From contig JAFOJR010000140.1 in the NCBI GenBank assembly GCA_017420125.1, positions 1 through 6,527 on the forward strand: a stretch of DNA of 6,527 nucleotides, read 5' to 3'. Positions 1 through 6,425 of this stretch are shown one piece after another (position 1 is the stretch's first letter; the number at the start of each line of letters is the position of its first letter). Under the pieces are notes generated by a model. That model was not told the origin of the DNA. It worked only from the letters and a program-made list of their open reading frames with translations, and made no database searches. Origin of the DNA: Oscillospiraceae bacterium. Lineage in GTDB: Bacteria; Bacillota; Clostridia; Oscillospirales; Oscillospiraceae. Made by a program: the position numbers and the translations under genes.

Positions 1-919
1 TGACCCCATCGGAGAAATTTGCGTTACGGTGGGAGGCAGCGAAGCCATTGATCTGATTATTCGCGCTTTGGTTAATTATGGCGATGAGGTTATCATTCCC
101 ACGCCGTCTTTTGTCTGCTATGGTCCTCTGACGGAGCTGGCCGGCGGCGTACCGGTTTATGTGGAAACAAAGGTAGAAAACGAATTTCGCCTGACCGCCC
201 AAGAGTTGCGGGATGCCATCACGGAAAAAACAAAAATGCTTGTTTTGCCGTATCCCAGCAATCCAACTGGCGGCATTATGGAAAAAGCCGATTTGGAAGC
301 ATTGGCAGAAGTTTTGAAAGACACCAATATTATGGTGCTTTCCGATGAGATTTATGCAGAACTGACCTATGGCAGAAAACATGTGTCCATTGCCAACATC
401 CCGGGGATGTATGAGCGGACAGTGATTGCCAGCGGTTTTTCCAAAGCCTTTGCCATGACCGGGTGGCGGATGGGTTATGCCTGCGGCGCAGAAGCTCTGA
501 TCGAACAGGTGACGAAAATCCACCAGTATGGTATTATGTCTGCTCCTACGATGAGCCAGTATGCTGCCATCGAAGCCATGCGCAACGGGATGGAAGATAT
601 CGTTGTGATGAGGGAATCCTATAACGAACGGCGGCAAATGATTGTAGACGGACTGCGCAAGATTGGTTTTGACTGCTTCGAACCCAGGGGCGCGTTCTAC
701 GTCTTCCCCTGTATCCGCAGCAGCGGATTGTCTTCGGAGGAATTCTGCAAACGGCTGTTGATGGAGGAGAGCGTGGCAGTCATTGCCGGAACCGCCTTTG
801 GCCCAGGCGGCGAGGGATTTATTCGCTGCTGTTATGCCACTTCCAAGGAAGGGATTCAAGAAGCACTGAAGCGCATGGAACGGTTTTTGGCGAAAGTAAA
901 ACAGGAACAGGGTCGGTAA
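1..919 (+). CDS. Class I/II PLP-dependent aminotransferase (PatA/AspAT-like), 5' truncated by window edge
   Basis: This is the C-terminal 305 residues of a fold-type I, pyridoxal-phosphate aminotransferase that moves an amino group between an amino acid and a 2-oxo acid in the cytoplasm. The reading frame is open from base 2, so the GTG at 29 is an internal valine (context ICVTVGGSEAIDL) and not a start; about 85-90 N-terminal residues are missing compared with the usual length near 390. Visible motifs are the cofactor-phosphate loop GGSEAID (about 32-52), YPSNPTGG with its Asn at 260-262, SDEIYAEL with the Asp that contacts the PLP ring nitrogen at 344-346, and SGFSKAFAMTGWR with the Schiff-base Lys at 443-445. 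GFIRCCYA carries the probable carboxylate-binding Arg at 824-826. The family is clear. The substrate (aspartate, alanine or aromatic) is not determined by what is visible. The next gene starts 4 nt after the stop, so the two are probably co-transcribed and translationally coupled. Confidence 0.95.
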   Translation, partial: DPIGEICVTVGGSEAIDLIIRALVNYGDEVIIPTPSFVCYGPLTELAGGVPVYVETKVENEFRLTAQELRDAITEKTKMLVLPYPSNPTGGIMEKADLEALAEVLKDTNIMVLSDEIYAELTYGRKHVSIANIPGMYERTVIASGFSKAFAMTGWRMGYACGAEALIEQVTKIHQYGIMSAPTMSQYAAIEAMRNGMEDIVVMRESYNERRQMIVDGLRKIGFDCFEPRGAFYVFPCIRSSGLSSEEFCKRLLMEESVAVIAGTAFGPGGEGFIRCCYATSKEGIQEALKRMERFLAKVKQEQGR

Positions 920-923
920 GTGT

Positions 924-2165
924 ATGAAATATATTTTGGTAATTGGCGATGGCATGGCGGATAACCCTGTGCCGTTTTTGGGGGATAAAACGCCGATGCA
1001 GGTAGCAGATACCCCGTGTATGGACCGTTTAGCAGCGCAAGGCGAAGTGGGCCAGGTGCGGACAGTGCCGGTGGAGGTCCCGCCGGGCAGCGACACGGCT
1101 ATTTTATCCATTTTCGGGGCAGATCCGCGGGTATGCTATACGGGCCGCTCCCCTTTGGAAGCGGCAGGAAGCGGGATTACGCTGCAGCCCGGCGACGTGT
1201 CTTACCGATGTAATATGGTTACGTATGAAGACGGTGATCAGCCGTTTTTGGAAAAAAAGATTTTGTCTCATAATGCAGGCTCCATCGAGGGAGAGGAATC
1301 CATTGCCATTATCACGGCGCTGTTTTCCCATCCGGAATTTGCCCACATGGCCGAGGCGGCCGGGATGCGGGTATATCCCAGCCCTTCCTTTCGGCATATT
1401 GCGGTGCAGAAAGGGGCATCCATTGACGGGCTGGTTGCCGCGCCCCCGCATGACCATCTGGGCGAGGTCATTGGACCACTGATGCCGACTGGGTGTGAAA
1501 ATGCGGCGGTGCTGCAGGCATTGATGGAAAAAGCCCACGAAATTTTGGACCATCATCCGCTGAATGAGGCCCGGCGCCAGGCCGGCAAACGGCCGGCGAA
1601 CGGAATCTGGTTCTGGGCAGAAGGAACGGGAGTGGCGCTGGATTCCTTTGTGGAAAAATATCATAAAAAAGGCGTCGTCATTTCTGCCGTGCCTTTGTGT
1701 CATGGGATTGCCCGGCTGACCGGACTGGACGTTCAGTTTGTTGAAGGGGCCACAGGAGAGCTGGAGACCAATTATCAAGGCAAGGTAGACGCGGCGGTGC
1801 AGGCGTTGATGGGAGAATATGACTTTGCTGCAGTGCACATTGAAGCGCCGGATGAATGCACCCACAACGGAGATACAGAGGGGAAAATAGAGGCGATTAC
1901 CCGATTGGATCACCTGGTGGTTCGGCCGCTGACAGAGGCGATGGAGCAGGCGGGGATTCCCTATCGGCTCCTGATTTTAAGCGATCATAAAACACTGACT
2001 TCCACCAGAGGGCACGATGGTGATCCGGTTCCGTTTCTGTTGTACGAAAGCGGAAGGGACACCGGTGCAGGGCTGCCTTATGATGAAGCATCCGGCGAAC
2101 AGGGACGGTTTTTAGAAGAAGGCACGAGTTTGATGGACATATTATTCCAGACAGATCAAAAATAG
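924..2165 (+). CDS. apgM: ApgM-family phosphotransferase: cofactor-independent phosphoglycerate mutase or proposed homoserine kinase
   Basis: This 413-residue protein belongs to the archaeal-type, 2,3-bisphosphoglycerate-independent phosphoglycerate mutase family of the alkaline phosphatase superfamily. Members interconvert 3- and 2-phosphoglycerate. A close bacterial subgroup has been proposed to act as homoserine kinase because it sits with threonine-synthesis genes. Sequence evidence: the metal-binding start VIGDGMAD with Asp9, PPGSDTA with the probable nucleophile Ser56, and ADPRVCYTGRSPLEAAG (about 66-82), which is a family signature. The second metal cluster is Asp310 and His314 (APDECTHNGD), Asp354-His355 (LSDHKT) and His364 (GHDGDPVPF). 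All expected metal ligands appear present and the length is normal. The start has only a weak ribosome site (ACAGGG at 907-912, inside the preceding gene), consistent with coupling to the aminotransferase. No threonine-pathway gene is visible, so the choice between the two activities stays open; the symbol denotes the family. Confidence 0.9.
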   Translation: MKYILVIGDGMADNPVPFLGDKTPMQVADTPCMDRLAAQGEVGQVRTVPVEVPPGSDTAILSIFGADPRVCYTGRSPLEAAGSGITLQPGDVSYRCNMVTYEDGDQPFLEKKILSHNAGSIEGEESIAIITALFSHPEFAHMAEAAGMRVYPSPSFRHIAVQKGASIDGLVAAPPHDHLGEVIGPLMPTGCENAAVLQALMEKAHEILDHHPLNEARRQAGKRPANGIWFWAEGTGVALDSFVEKYHKKGVVISAVPLCHGIARLTGLDVQFVEGATGELETNYQGKVDAAVQALMGEYDFAAVHIEAPDECTHNGDTEGKIEAITRLDHLVVRPLTEAMEQAGIPYRLLILSDHKTLTSTRGHDGDPVPFLLYESGRDTGAGLPYDEASGEQGRFLEEGTSLMDILFQTDQK

Positions 2166-2186
2166 AATGAATCAGCGGGGGGATAT

Positions 2187-3470
2187 ATGATGAAGAAACA
2201 GTTGGAAGAATTGGGGTTCCTTCCGGCGGATATGCTGCTGCCCAAAGATGCAGACATGACGCGTTGGAGTGTTGTGGCGTGCGACCAGTTTACCTCTCAG
2301 CCGGAATATTGGGAACGGGTGGAGCAATTTGTGGGGGATGCACCCTCCACGCTGTATCTGATCTTGCCGGAAAGCCGTCTCGGCACTCCGCGGGAAACGG
2401 AAAGCGTCCGGGAAATCAATCAGACGATGAAGCAATATTTGCAGGAAGGTGTGTTCCAGACGCTGGAGCAAAGCCTGATTTATGTAGAGCGTCAGCAGGC
2501 CAATGGAAAAATCCGCTGCGGTATCGTAGGCGTGGTGGATTTGGAGCATTATGATTACCGTCCGGGAGCTACGTCGCTGATTCGTGCCACGGAGGGAACG
2601 GTATTAAGCCGCATCCCGCCTCGGGTGGCGGTGCGGAAAGATGCTCCGCTGGAAACCTCTCATATTATGCTGCTGATTGACGATCCGATGAAGACGGCGA
2701 TAGAGGCTATCGGCGCACAGACCGGAGAAATGGAACTGCTGTATCAATTTGAGTTGATGGAAAACGGCGGGTCTATTTCCGGCTGGCGGGTGACAAAAGC
2801 CCAGGAAGAGCAGCTTGCAGCCGCACTGGCCGCTTTGGCGGACCCGACTGCTACAGCACAAAAGTATCAAATGGAGAAAGTTCCGCCGCTGCTGTTTGCC
2901 GTGGGGGACGGAAACCATTCCCTGGCCACTGCCAAAGAAAATTACGAACGGAAGAAGCGGGTGACGCCGAAAAAACAATGGGAGACTTTGCCTGCCCGGT
3001 TTGCCATGGCGGAAGTGGTGAATCTCCATGATGATTCCTTGGAATTTGAACCCATCCATCGGGTGGTATTTGATGTTTCACCGGAGGATCTGGTCAATAA
3101 GCTGCTGCAGTGGTATAAAGGCGCTTTCCAGGGAGAAGGCGAAGGCCACCAGATTCGCTATGTCTATGGTGAAACAGAAGGCGTTATTACAGTCCCTTCG
3201 CCGAAAGCCAAGCTGGAAGTGGGGACCCTTCAGAACTTTTTGGACGGCTATATCAAGACGTATGGCGGCAAAGTGGACTATATTCATGGTGCAGATGTGA
3301 CCAGAGAGTTGGCCCGCCAGGCAGGGAACATAGGATTTATTTTGCCGGCGATGGCCAAATCCCAGCTGTTCCCGACGGTGATGACAGAGGGTGTTTTGCC
3401 CCGCAAGACCTTTTCCATGGGCGAGGCATGGGACAAGCGCTATTATCTGGAATGTCGAAAAATCCGGTAG
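2187..3470 (+). CDS. DUF1015 family protein
   Basis: This is a 427-residue cytoplasmic protein of the DUF1015 family, whose function is not established. No signal peptide or membrane segment is visible. Three conserved blocks support the call: WSVVACDQFTSQPEYW (residues 27-42), GDGNHSLATAK (240-250), and the C-terminal block beginning GVLPRKTFSMGEAW at residue 402 and running through DKRYYLE. The middle block resembles the DG[NH]HR motif of ParB/sulfiredoxin-fold nucleotide-using proteins, including free-serine kinases; that is my inference from the motif, and here the usual Arg is Ser. The gene begins 21 nt after the ApgM stop. Two adjacent ATG codons (2187 and 2190) follow a G-run at 2177-2182; spacing favours the second (7 nt against 4 nt), a difference of one residue. 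The length looks complete and the gene intact. Confidence 0.9.
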   Translation: MMKKQLEELGFLPADMLLPKDADMTRWSVVACDQFTSQPEYWERVEQFVGDAPSTLYLILPESRLGTPRETESVREINQTMKQYLQEGVFQTLEQSLIYVERQQANGKIRCGIVGVVDLEHYDYRPGATSLIRATEGTVLSRIPPRVAVRKDAPLETSHIMLLIDDPMKTAIEAIGAQTGEMELLYQFELMENGGSISGWRVTKAQEEQLAAALAALADPTATAQKYQMEKVPPLLFAVGDGNHSLATAKENYERKKRVTPKKQWETLPARFAMAEVVNLHDDSLEFEPIHRVVFDVSPEDLVNKLLQWYKGAFQGEGEGHQIRYVYGETEGVITVPSPKAKLEVGTLQNFLDGYIKTYGGKVDYIHGADVTRELARQAGNIGFILPAMAKSQLFPTVMTEGVLPRKTFSMGEAWDKRYYLECRKIR

Positions 3471-3520
3471 CATTAAAAAAAGACTCCTGAGACTTGAAGA
3501 GAAAAGACCGATGGAAACGA

Positions 3521-3527
3521 AAGGAGG
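3521..3527 (+). promoter_or_regulatory. Strong ribosome binding site that decides the ispE start
   Basis: AAGGAGG matches the anti-Shine-Dalgarno sequence and lies 7 nt before the ATG at 3535. It argues against the in-frame ATGs at 3511 (upstream of it) and 3529 (too close). Confidence 0.85.
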
Positions 3528-3534
3528 TATGGCC

Positions 3535-4395
3535 ATGCCGTTTTCCGCGGAGGTTTTCGCATACGCGAAGCTGAATTTGACGCTGGACGTGACCGCCCGC
3601 CGGCCGGATGGATATCACGATCTCTGCATGGTCATGCAGACAGTGGCCCTGTGGGATACCATTCAAATGAAAGAGACCCAAACCTCCGGTATCCAGGTGC
3701 AGACCAATGTTTCCTTTTTGCCCAGCGACGAGAAAAACCTGGCAGCTGTGGCGGCGCGGCGATATTTTGAAGCAGCAGGGCTGCCCCTGCCCGGTCTTCA
3801 AATTCATATTGAAAAGCGGATTCCCATCTGCGCCGGCATGGGGGGCGGCAGCAGTGACGGCGCAGCCGTTCTGCGGGCGTTGAATCAGCACTATGGTGCA
3901 TTGTCGTCTCAGCAGCTGCAGGAGGTGGGAGAGTCGGTAGGAGCGGATGTACCTTACTGTATCTGCGGCGGCACCATGCTGGCACAGGGAAAAGGAGAGC
4001 AGCTGCGCCGGCTGCCTGCTCTGCCCACTTGCTATTTTGTCATCTGCAAGCCAAGATTTTCCATTTCCACTCCGGTTCTGTTTTCCCGGCTGCACGTAGG
4101 GAAAATCCGCTGCCGGCCGGACACGCCGGGTATCATCGAGGCGCTGGAAGCAGCAGATTTAGAAGGCGTGGCCCGCCGGATGTACAATGTGTTTGAATCT
4201 GTTTTGGAGCCAAGCCGGCAGGAAGTGCTGCAGCAGATCCGCTCTGTCCTGCTGGATTACGGCGCTTTGGGGGTTTCCATGAGCGGAACGGGACCGTCTA
4301 TGTTCGGCTTGTTTTCCAACCGTGAGACGGCAGAAGCCGCATTCCGTGTGCTGAAAGAGCAATATCAAGAGTGTTTTTTGGCCCAGTCGGTTTAA
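3535..4395 (+). CDS. ispE: 4-diphosphocytidyl-2-C-methyl-D-erythritol kinase
   Basis: IspE phosphorylates the 2-hydroxyl of 4-diphosphocytidyl-2-C-methylerythritol with ATP, a step of the MEP (non-mevalonate) isoprenoid pathway in the cytoplasm. It is a GHMP-superfamily kinase. Visible motifs are AYAKLNLTLDVTARRPDGYH with catalytic Lys12, the ATP-binding glycine loop PICAGMGGGSSDGA (Gly101 to Asp108), GADVPYCICGG with catalytic Asp138, and the third motif SGTGPSMFG starting at Ser250. The 286-residue length matches the family. The frame is open much further upstream, with in-frame ATGs at 3511 and 3529, but AAGGAGG at 3521-3527 lies 7 nt before the ATG at 3535 and only 1 nt before 3529, so 3535 is chosen. 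One small oddity is Gly109 where the loop usually reads SSDAA. It is the last gene before the terminator at 4407-4454 and has no obvious functional link to its operon partners. Confidence 0.96.
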   Translation: MPFSAEVFAYAKLNLTLDVTARRPDGYHDLCMVMQTVALWDTIQMKETQTSGIQVQTNVSFLPSDEKNLAAVAARRYFEAAGLPLPGLQIHIEKRIPICAGMGGGSSDGAAVLRALNQHYGALSSQQLQEVGESVGADVPYCICGGTMLAQGKGEQLRRLPALPTCYFVICKPRFSISTPVLFSRLHVGKIRCRPDTPGIIEALEAADLEGVARRMYNVFESVLEPSRQEVLQQIRSVLLDYGALGVSMSGTGPSMFGLFSNRETAEAAFRVLKEQYQECFLAQSV

Positions 4396-4406
4396 AACAA
4401 ATCAAT

Positions 4407-4454
4407 ACCGTCTATCCTAATGGCAGAAATCTGTTTGGATAGGCGGTGTTTTTT
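4407..4454 (+). terminator. Rho-independent terminator of the ispE operon, abutting the spoIIR start codon
   Basis: The left arm ACCGTCTATCC (4407-4417) pairs with the right arm GGATAGGCGGT (4437-4447). The stem is 11 bp, continuous, with one U-G wobble. The 19-nt loop contains a small inner repeat (CAG...CTG at 4424-4433). One G and then six T residues (4449-4454) follow, and the ATG of spoIIR begins at 4455. The stem starts 12 nt after the ispE stop. The right arm also contains AGGCGG (4441-4446), the only plausible ribosome site for spoIIR, so the terminator and the spoIIR translation start share sequence. Confidence 0.82.
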
Positions 4455-5069
4455 ATGGATTGGCGGAAAAAGTTGAAATGTTCTCTTTTGTTCGGACTGG
4501 CAGTGATATTGCTGCTGGGCGGAAAGGTCCATGGCACGCAGACCGCGCTGGCAGAAAAGCTGGTGCGGCTGCATGTAATTGCAAATTCCGACAGTCAGCA
4601 GGATCAGGCGGTGAAGTTGCTGGTGCGGGATCAGATGCTGACAGAAGTGCAGTCTCTGCTGGCGGGAGAAGACAATTTGGCAGACGCAAAAGCGAAACTC
4701 CGGGCGGCGCTGCCCGCTTTGGCTGCCGCGGGGCAGGCAGTAGTGGATCGGGAAGGGGCACCGTATCGTGTGACTGCGGCGCTGGAACAGACTTTTTTCC
4801 CCACCAAAGAATACGAAGGGTTTTCGCTCCCGGCAGGGGAGTATACCGCGCTGCGCATCGTTTTGGGGGACGGGCAGGGAGCAAATTGGTGGTGCGTGCT
4901 GTTTCCACCGTTATGCACAGGTCTGGCATCAGAACAGGTGGCGGAAACAGCCCAGGCTGCCGGGCTGACAGAGGATGAAGTTGCCCTAATCACAGAACAG
5001 GACGAGGGTTATGTGTTCCGCTTCCGCTGTGTGGATTTATGGGAGCAGTTTTGTCATTTATTTTCCTAA
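4455..5069 (+). CDS. spoIIR: Stage II sporulation protein R
   Basis: SpoIIR is made in the forespore under SigF in the known systems. It is exported to the space between the two membranes, where it activates the mother-cell protease SpoIIGA to process pro-SigE. Features seen from the ATG at 4455 (204 residues): a basic N-terminus (RKKLK), a hydrophobic export segment at about residues 9-23, the family signature LVRLHVIANSDSQQDQAVK at 36-54 followed by LLVRDQ, the segment FSLPAGEYTALRIVLGDG, and WWCVLFPPLC at 145-154. The length is near that of the B. subtilis protein (about 224). The frame also has a GTG at 4446, but that codon lies inside the terminator stem. The ATG at 4455 has AGGCGG 8 nt upstream, so it is preferred. 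No T-tract terminator on the + strand follows the gene. Confidence 0.93.
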   Translation: MDWRKKLKCSLLFGLAVILLLGGKVHGTQTALAEKLVRLHVIANSDSQQDQAVKLLVRDQMLTEVQSLLAGEDNLADAKAKLRAALPALAAAGQAVVDREGAPYRVTAALEQTFFPTKEYEGFSLPAGEYTALRIVLGDGQGANWWCVLFPPLCTGLASEQVAETAQAAGLTEDEVALITEQDEGYVFRFRCVDLWEQFCHLFS

Positions 5070-5080
5070 AATTGGAACAA

Positions 5081-5110
5081 AAGGCAGCGGCTGTATGGAA
5101 CCGATGCCTT
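5081..5110. repeat. Inverted repeat / hairpin after spoIIR
   Basis: AAGGCA (5081-5086) pairs with TGCCTT (5105-5110). After a G/A mismatch, CGG (5088-5090) pairs with CCG (5101-5103) around a 10-nt loop. The structure begins 11 nt after the spoIIR stop. No T-run follows on either side, so it is not a standard intrinsic terminator; it could stabilise the 3' end of the spoIIR mRNA or be incidental. Confidence 0.45.
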
Positions 5111-5236
5111 CGATTCTGAATATTCCGGGCAGGGTGAAAAAATCGAACCTTTGCGCAGGCATCAAAAAGAGAAATCCTTTTCAGTCTGACATTGGCAGCA
5201 GATCGGATACTTGTTTTTGCAGAAAGCTGGCATATT

Positions 5237-5265
5237 AAAAAAGCGGCTGTTTGCAAAACGGCCGC
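5237..5265 (-). terminator. Strong hairpin before spoIVB, arranged like a minus-strand terminator
   Basis: The arms GCGGCTGTTT (5243-5252) and AAACGGCCGC (5256-5265) pair over 10 bp around the 3-nt loop GCA. Six A residues (5237-5242) precede the stem and no T-run follows it on the + strand, so read from the minus strand it is a GC-rich stem followed by TTTTTT, the layout of an intrinsic terminator. Against this, the one non-Watson-Crick pair (5248/5260) is a tolerated U-G in + strand RNA but a C/A mismatch in minus-strand RNA, which suggests the + strand RNA fold may be the one under selection. Both flanking genes are on the + strand. The alternative is a 5' leader hairpin of spoIVB. Confidence 0.45.
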
Positions 5266-5293
5266 AAGCAACAATGGCGGAAGAAGGGATGGA

Positions 5294-6361
5294 ATGAAAG
5301 AAGCAACAACAGGCCTGTCGAGTGTGACACTTTTGCTGCTGCGGTGCTTTTGTTTTGGCCTGGCGGTCATTTTTTTCTGCACAGCCGCACTGCAGGCACA
5401 GGCGGCGCCGGCAGGCAGCGAAGTGAGGCAGCTGATTCCCGTAGGGCGGACAGTGGGAATCAAATTGTTTTCCGACGGCGTGATGGTTATTGGCCTCTCC
5501 CAGGTGATGGAGGGTTCCGGTGCTTCCTGCCCGGCCAAGATGTGCGGGTTGAAAGAAGGGGACATTATCACGCAGGTGAACGAGACGGAGATCCAATCAG
5601 CGGAAGCGCTGCGGGATACTTTGCAGACGGTGGGGCAAAAGGAGATGACGCTCCATGTGCTGCGCAACGGCCAGAAATTGGAATTGGAGGCAAAAGCGGC
5701 TTTGGGAACAGATGACAACTGTTATCGCCTGGGCGCCTGGACACGGGACAGCATGGCGGGGATTGGAACGATTACCTTTTACGATCCGGAGCGAAATGTG
5801 TTTGGCGCATTGGGGCACGGAATCAACGATATTGACACATTTGAGCTGATTCCGTTGGCTTCCGGGTCCATTATGAGCGCCACCGTGGCGAATGTGGTGC
5901 GGGGGCAATCCGGCACGCCGGGAGAACTGCAGGGGAAATTTGATCAGCACCGTGATTTGGGCACGCTGTATGCAAACACAGATAAAGGGGTGTTTGGGAA
6001 AGCGGAAGCACCAGAGTATATGGGAGAAGGGAAACCCATACCGGCTGCAGGACAGTCCTGCGCCAAAGTGGGGAAAGCCACCATTTTGTCCAATGTGACA
6101 GGAGATACCGTTTGCGAATATGGAATTGAAATCACAAAAGTGTATCATGGCCTGTCGGACAGCGGACGAAACCTGATGATCCAGGTGACCGACCCGCGGC
6201 TTTTGGAAGCGACCGGCGGCATTGTGCAGGGGATGAGCGGCAGCCCCATTTTACAGGATGGAAAGCTGGTGGGCGCTGTGACCCACGTTTTGGTGGAGGA
6301 TCCCACCAAAGGATACGGTATTTTCATCGAAAAAATGCTAGAATCTTCTGATGGGAAATAG
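5294..6361 (+). CDS. spoIVB: SpoIVB serine peptidase (S55 family, PDZ domain)
   Basis: SpoIVB is secreted from the forespore into the intermembrane space and cleaves SpoIVFA, releasing the SpoIVFB protease that processes pro-SigK in the mother cell. From the ATG at 5294 the protein has 355 residues, shorter than the B. subtilis protein (about 425). It has a hydrophobic N-terminal segment at about 11-33 followed by AQAAP, a possible signal cleavage site. LIPVGRTVGIKLFSDG (47-62) leads into a PDZ domain that runs to about residue 140 and includes CGLKEGDII. The S55 protease domain follows, with His175 in GALGHGINDID, Asp300 in VTDPRLLEATGG and Ser315 in QGMSGSPI. The Asp-Ser spacing of 15 equals that of the B. 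subtilis triad (D363/S378), so the enzyme looks active. The frame is open back to a TTG at 5192, but AGAAGGG at 5282-5288 and the loss of a signal-like N-terminus in the longer form support 5294. Confidence 0.96.
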   Translation: MKEATTGLSSVTLLLLRCFCFGLAVIFFCTAALQAQAAPAGSEVRQLIPVGRTVGIKLFSDGVMVIGLSQVMEGSGASCPAKMCGLKEGDIITQVNETEIQSAEALRDTLQTVGQKEMTLHVLRNGQKLELEAKAALGTDDNCYRLGAWTRDSMAGIGTITFYDPERNVFGALGHGINDIDTFELIPLASGSIMSATVANVVRGQSGTPGELQGKFDQHRDLGTLYANTDKGVFGKAEAPEYMGEGKPIPAAGQSCAKVGKATILSNVTGDTVCEYGIEITKVYHGLSDSGRNLMIQVTDPRLLEATGGIVQGMSGSPILQDGKLVGAVTHVLVEDPTKGYGIFIEKMLESSDGK

Positions 6362-6383
6362 CAAAAAACAGGGCAGCGACTTT

Positions 6384-6400
6384 TGTCGAACGCTGTCGAT
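6384..6400 (+). promoter_or_regulatory. Tandem 0A boxes (Spo0A binding sites)
   Basis: TGTCGAA at 6384-6390 is a perfect match to the Spo0A-binding 0A-box consensus (TGNCGAA). TGTCGAT at 6394-6400 matches at six of seven positions in the same orientation. The second begins exactly 10 bp after the first, one helical turn, the spacing known for a Spo0A dimer on tandem boxes. They lie 23 nt after the spoIVB stop, in the space normally found before spo0A, so they probably mediate Spo0A autoregulation. Confidence 0.65.
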
Positions 6401-6425
6401 TTATCGCAGGAAAACATGAAAAAGG

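Larger units (their letters stand above)
5070..5293. other. Intergenic spacer between spoIIR and spoIVB
   Basis: I see no convincing gene in these 224 nt. They hold the hairpins at 5081-5110 and 5243-5265 and presumably the forespore promoter of spoIVB. CATATTA at 5231-5237 fits the SigG -10 consensus CATNNTA, but no good -35 element sits 17-18 nt upstream of it, so I do not call a promoter. Confidence 0.6.

Noticed and set aside
29..31. GTG at 29 as the start of the aminotransferase
   Set aside because: The frame is open and homologous upstream to base 2 (DPIGEICVTV), so this valine is internal and the gene begins outside the window.
1104..1913. 269-codon open frame on the minus strand inside the ApgM gene
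   Set aside because: It lies wholly antisense to a clearly conserved gene, and its residue composition is typical of an antisense frame without recognisable motifs or a ribosome site.
3556..3569. Inverted repeat TTCGC-ATAC-GCGAA near the start of ispE
   Set aside because: It is a 5-bp stem within conserved codons (FAYAK); most simply explained by codon choice. It is too short to call regulatory.
3337..4095. 252-codon minus-strand open frame across the DUF1015-ispE junction
   Set aside because: It is antisense to the conserved C-terminus of DUF1015 and most of ispE, with low-complexity His/Arg/Gln-rich translation and no family resemblance.
5095..5238. Possible 47-residue small protein (ATG at 5095) between spoIIR and spoIVB
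   Set aside because: It has no good ribosome site, its start lies in the loop of the 5081-5110 hairpin, and no domain or signal is visible.
4990..5718. 242-codon minus-strand open frame over the spoIIR-spoIVB gap
   Set aside because: It overlaps the SpoIVB signal and PDZ regions in antisense and shows no motif; the hairpin at 5243-5265 would interrupt it.
6374..6395. CAGCG...CGCTG repeat after spoIVB as a possible spoIVB terminator
   Set aside because: No T-tract follows, the pairing needs a bulge, and the repeats are better explained by the tandem 0A boxes that overlap them.
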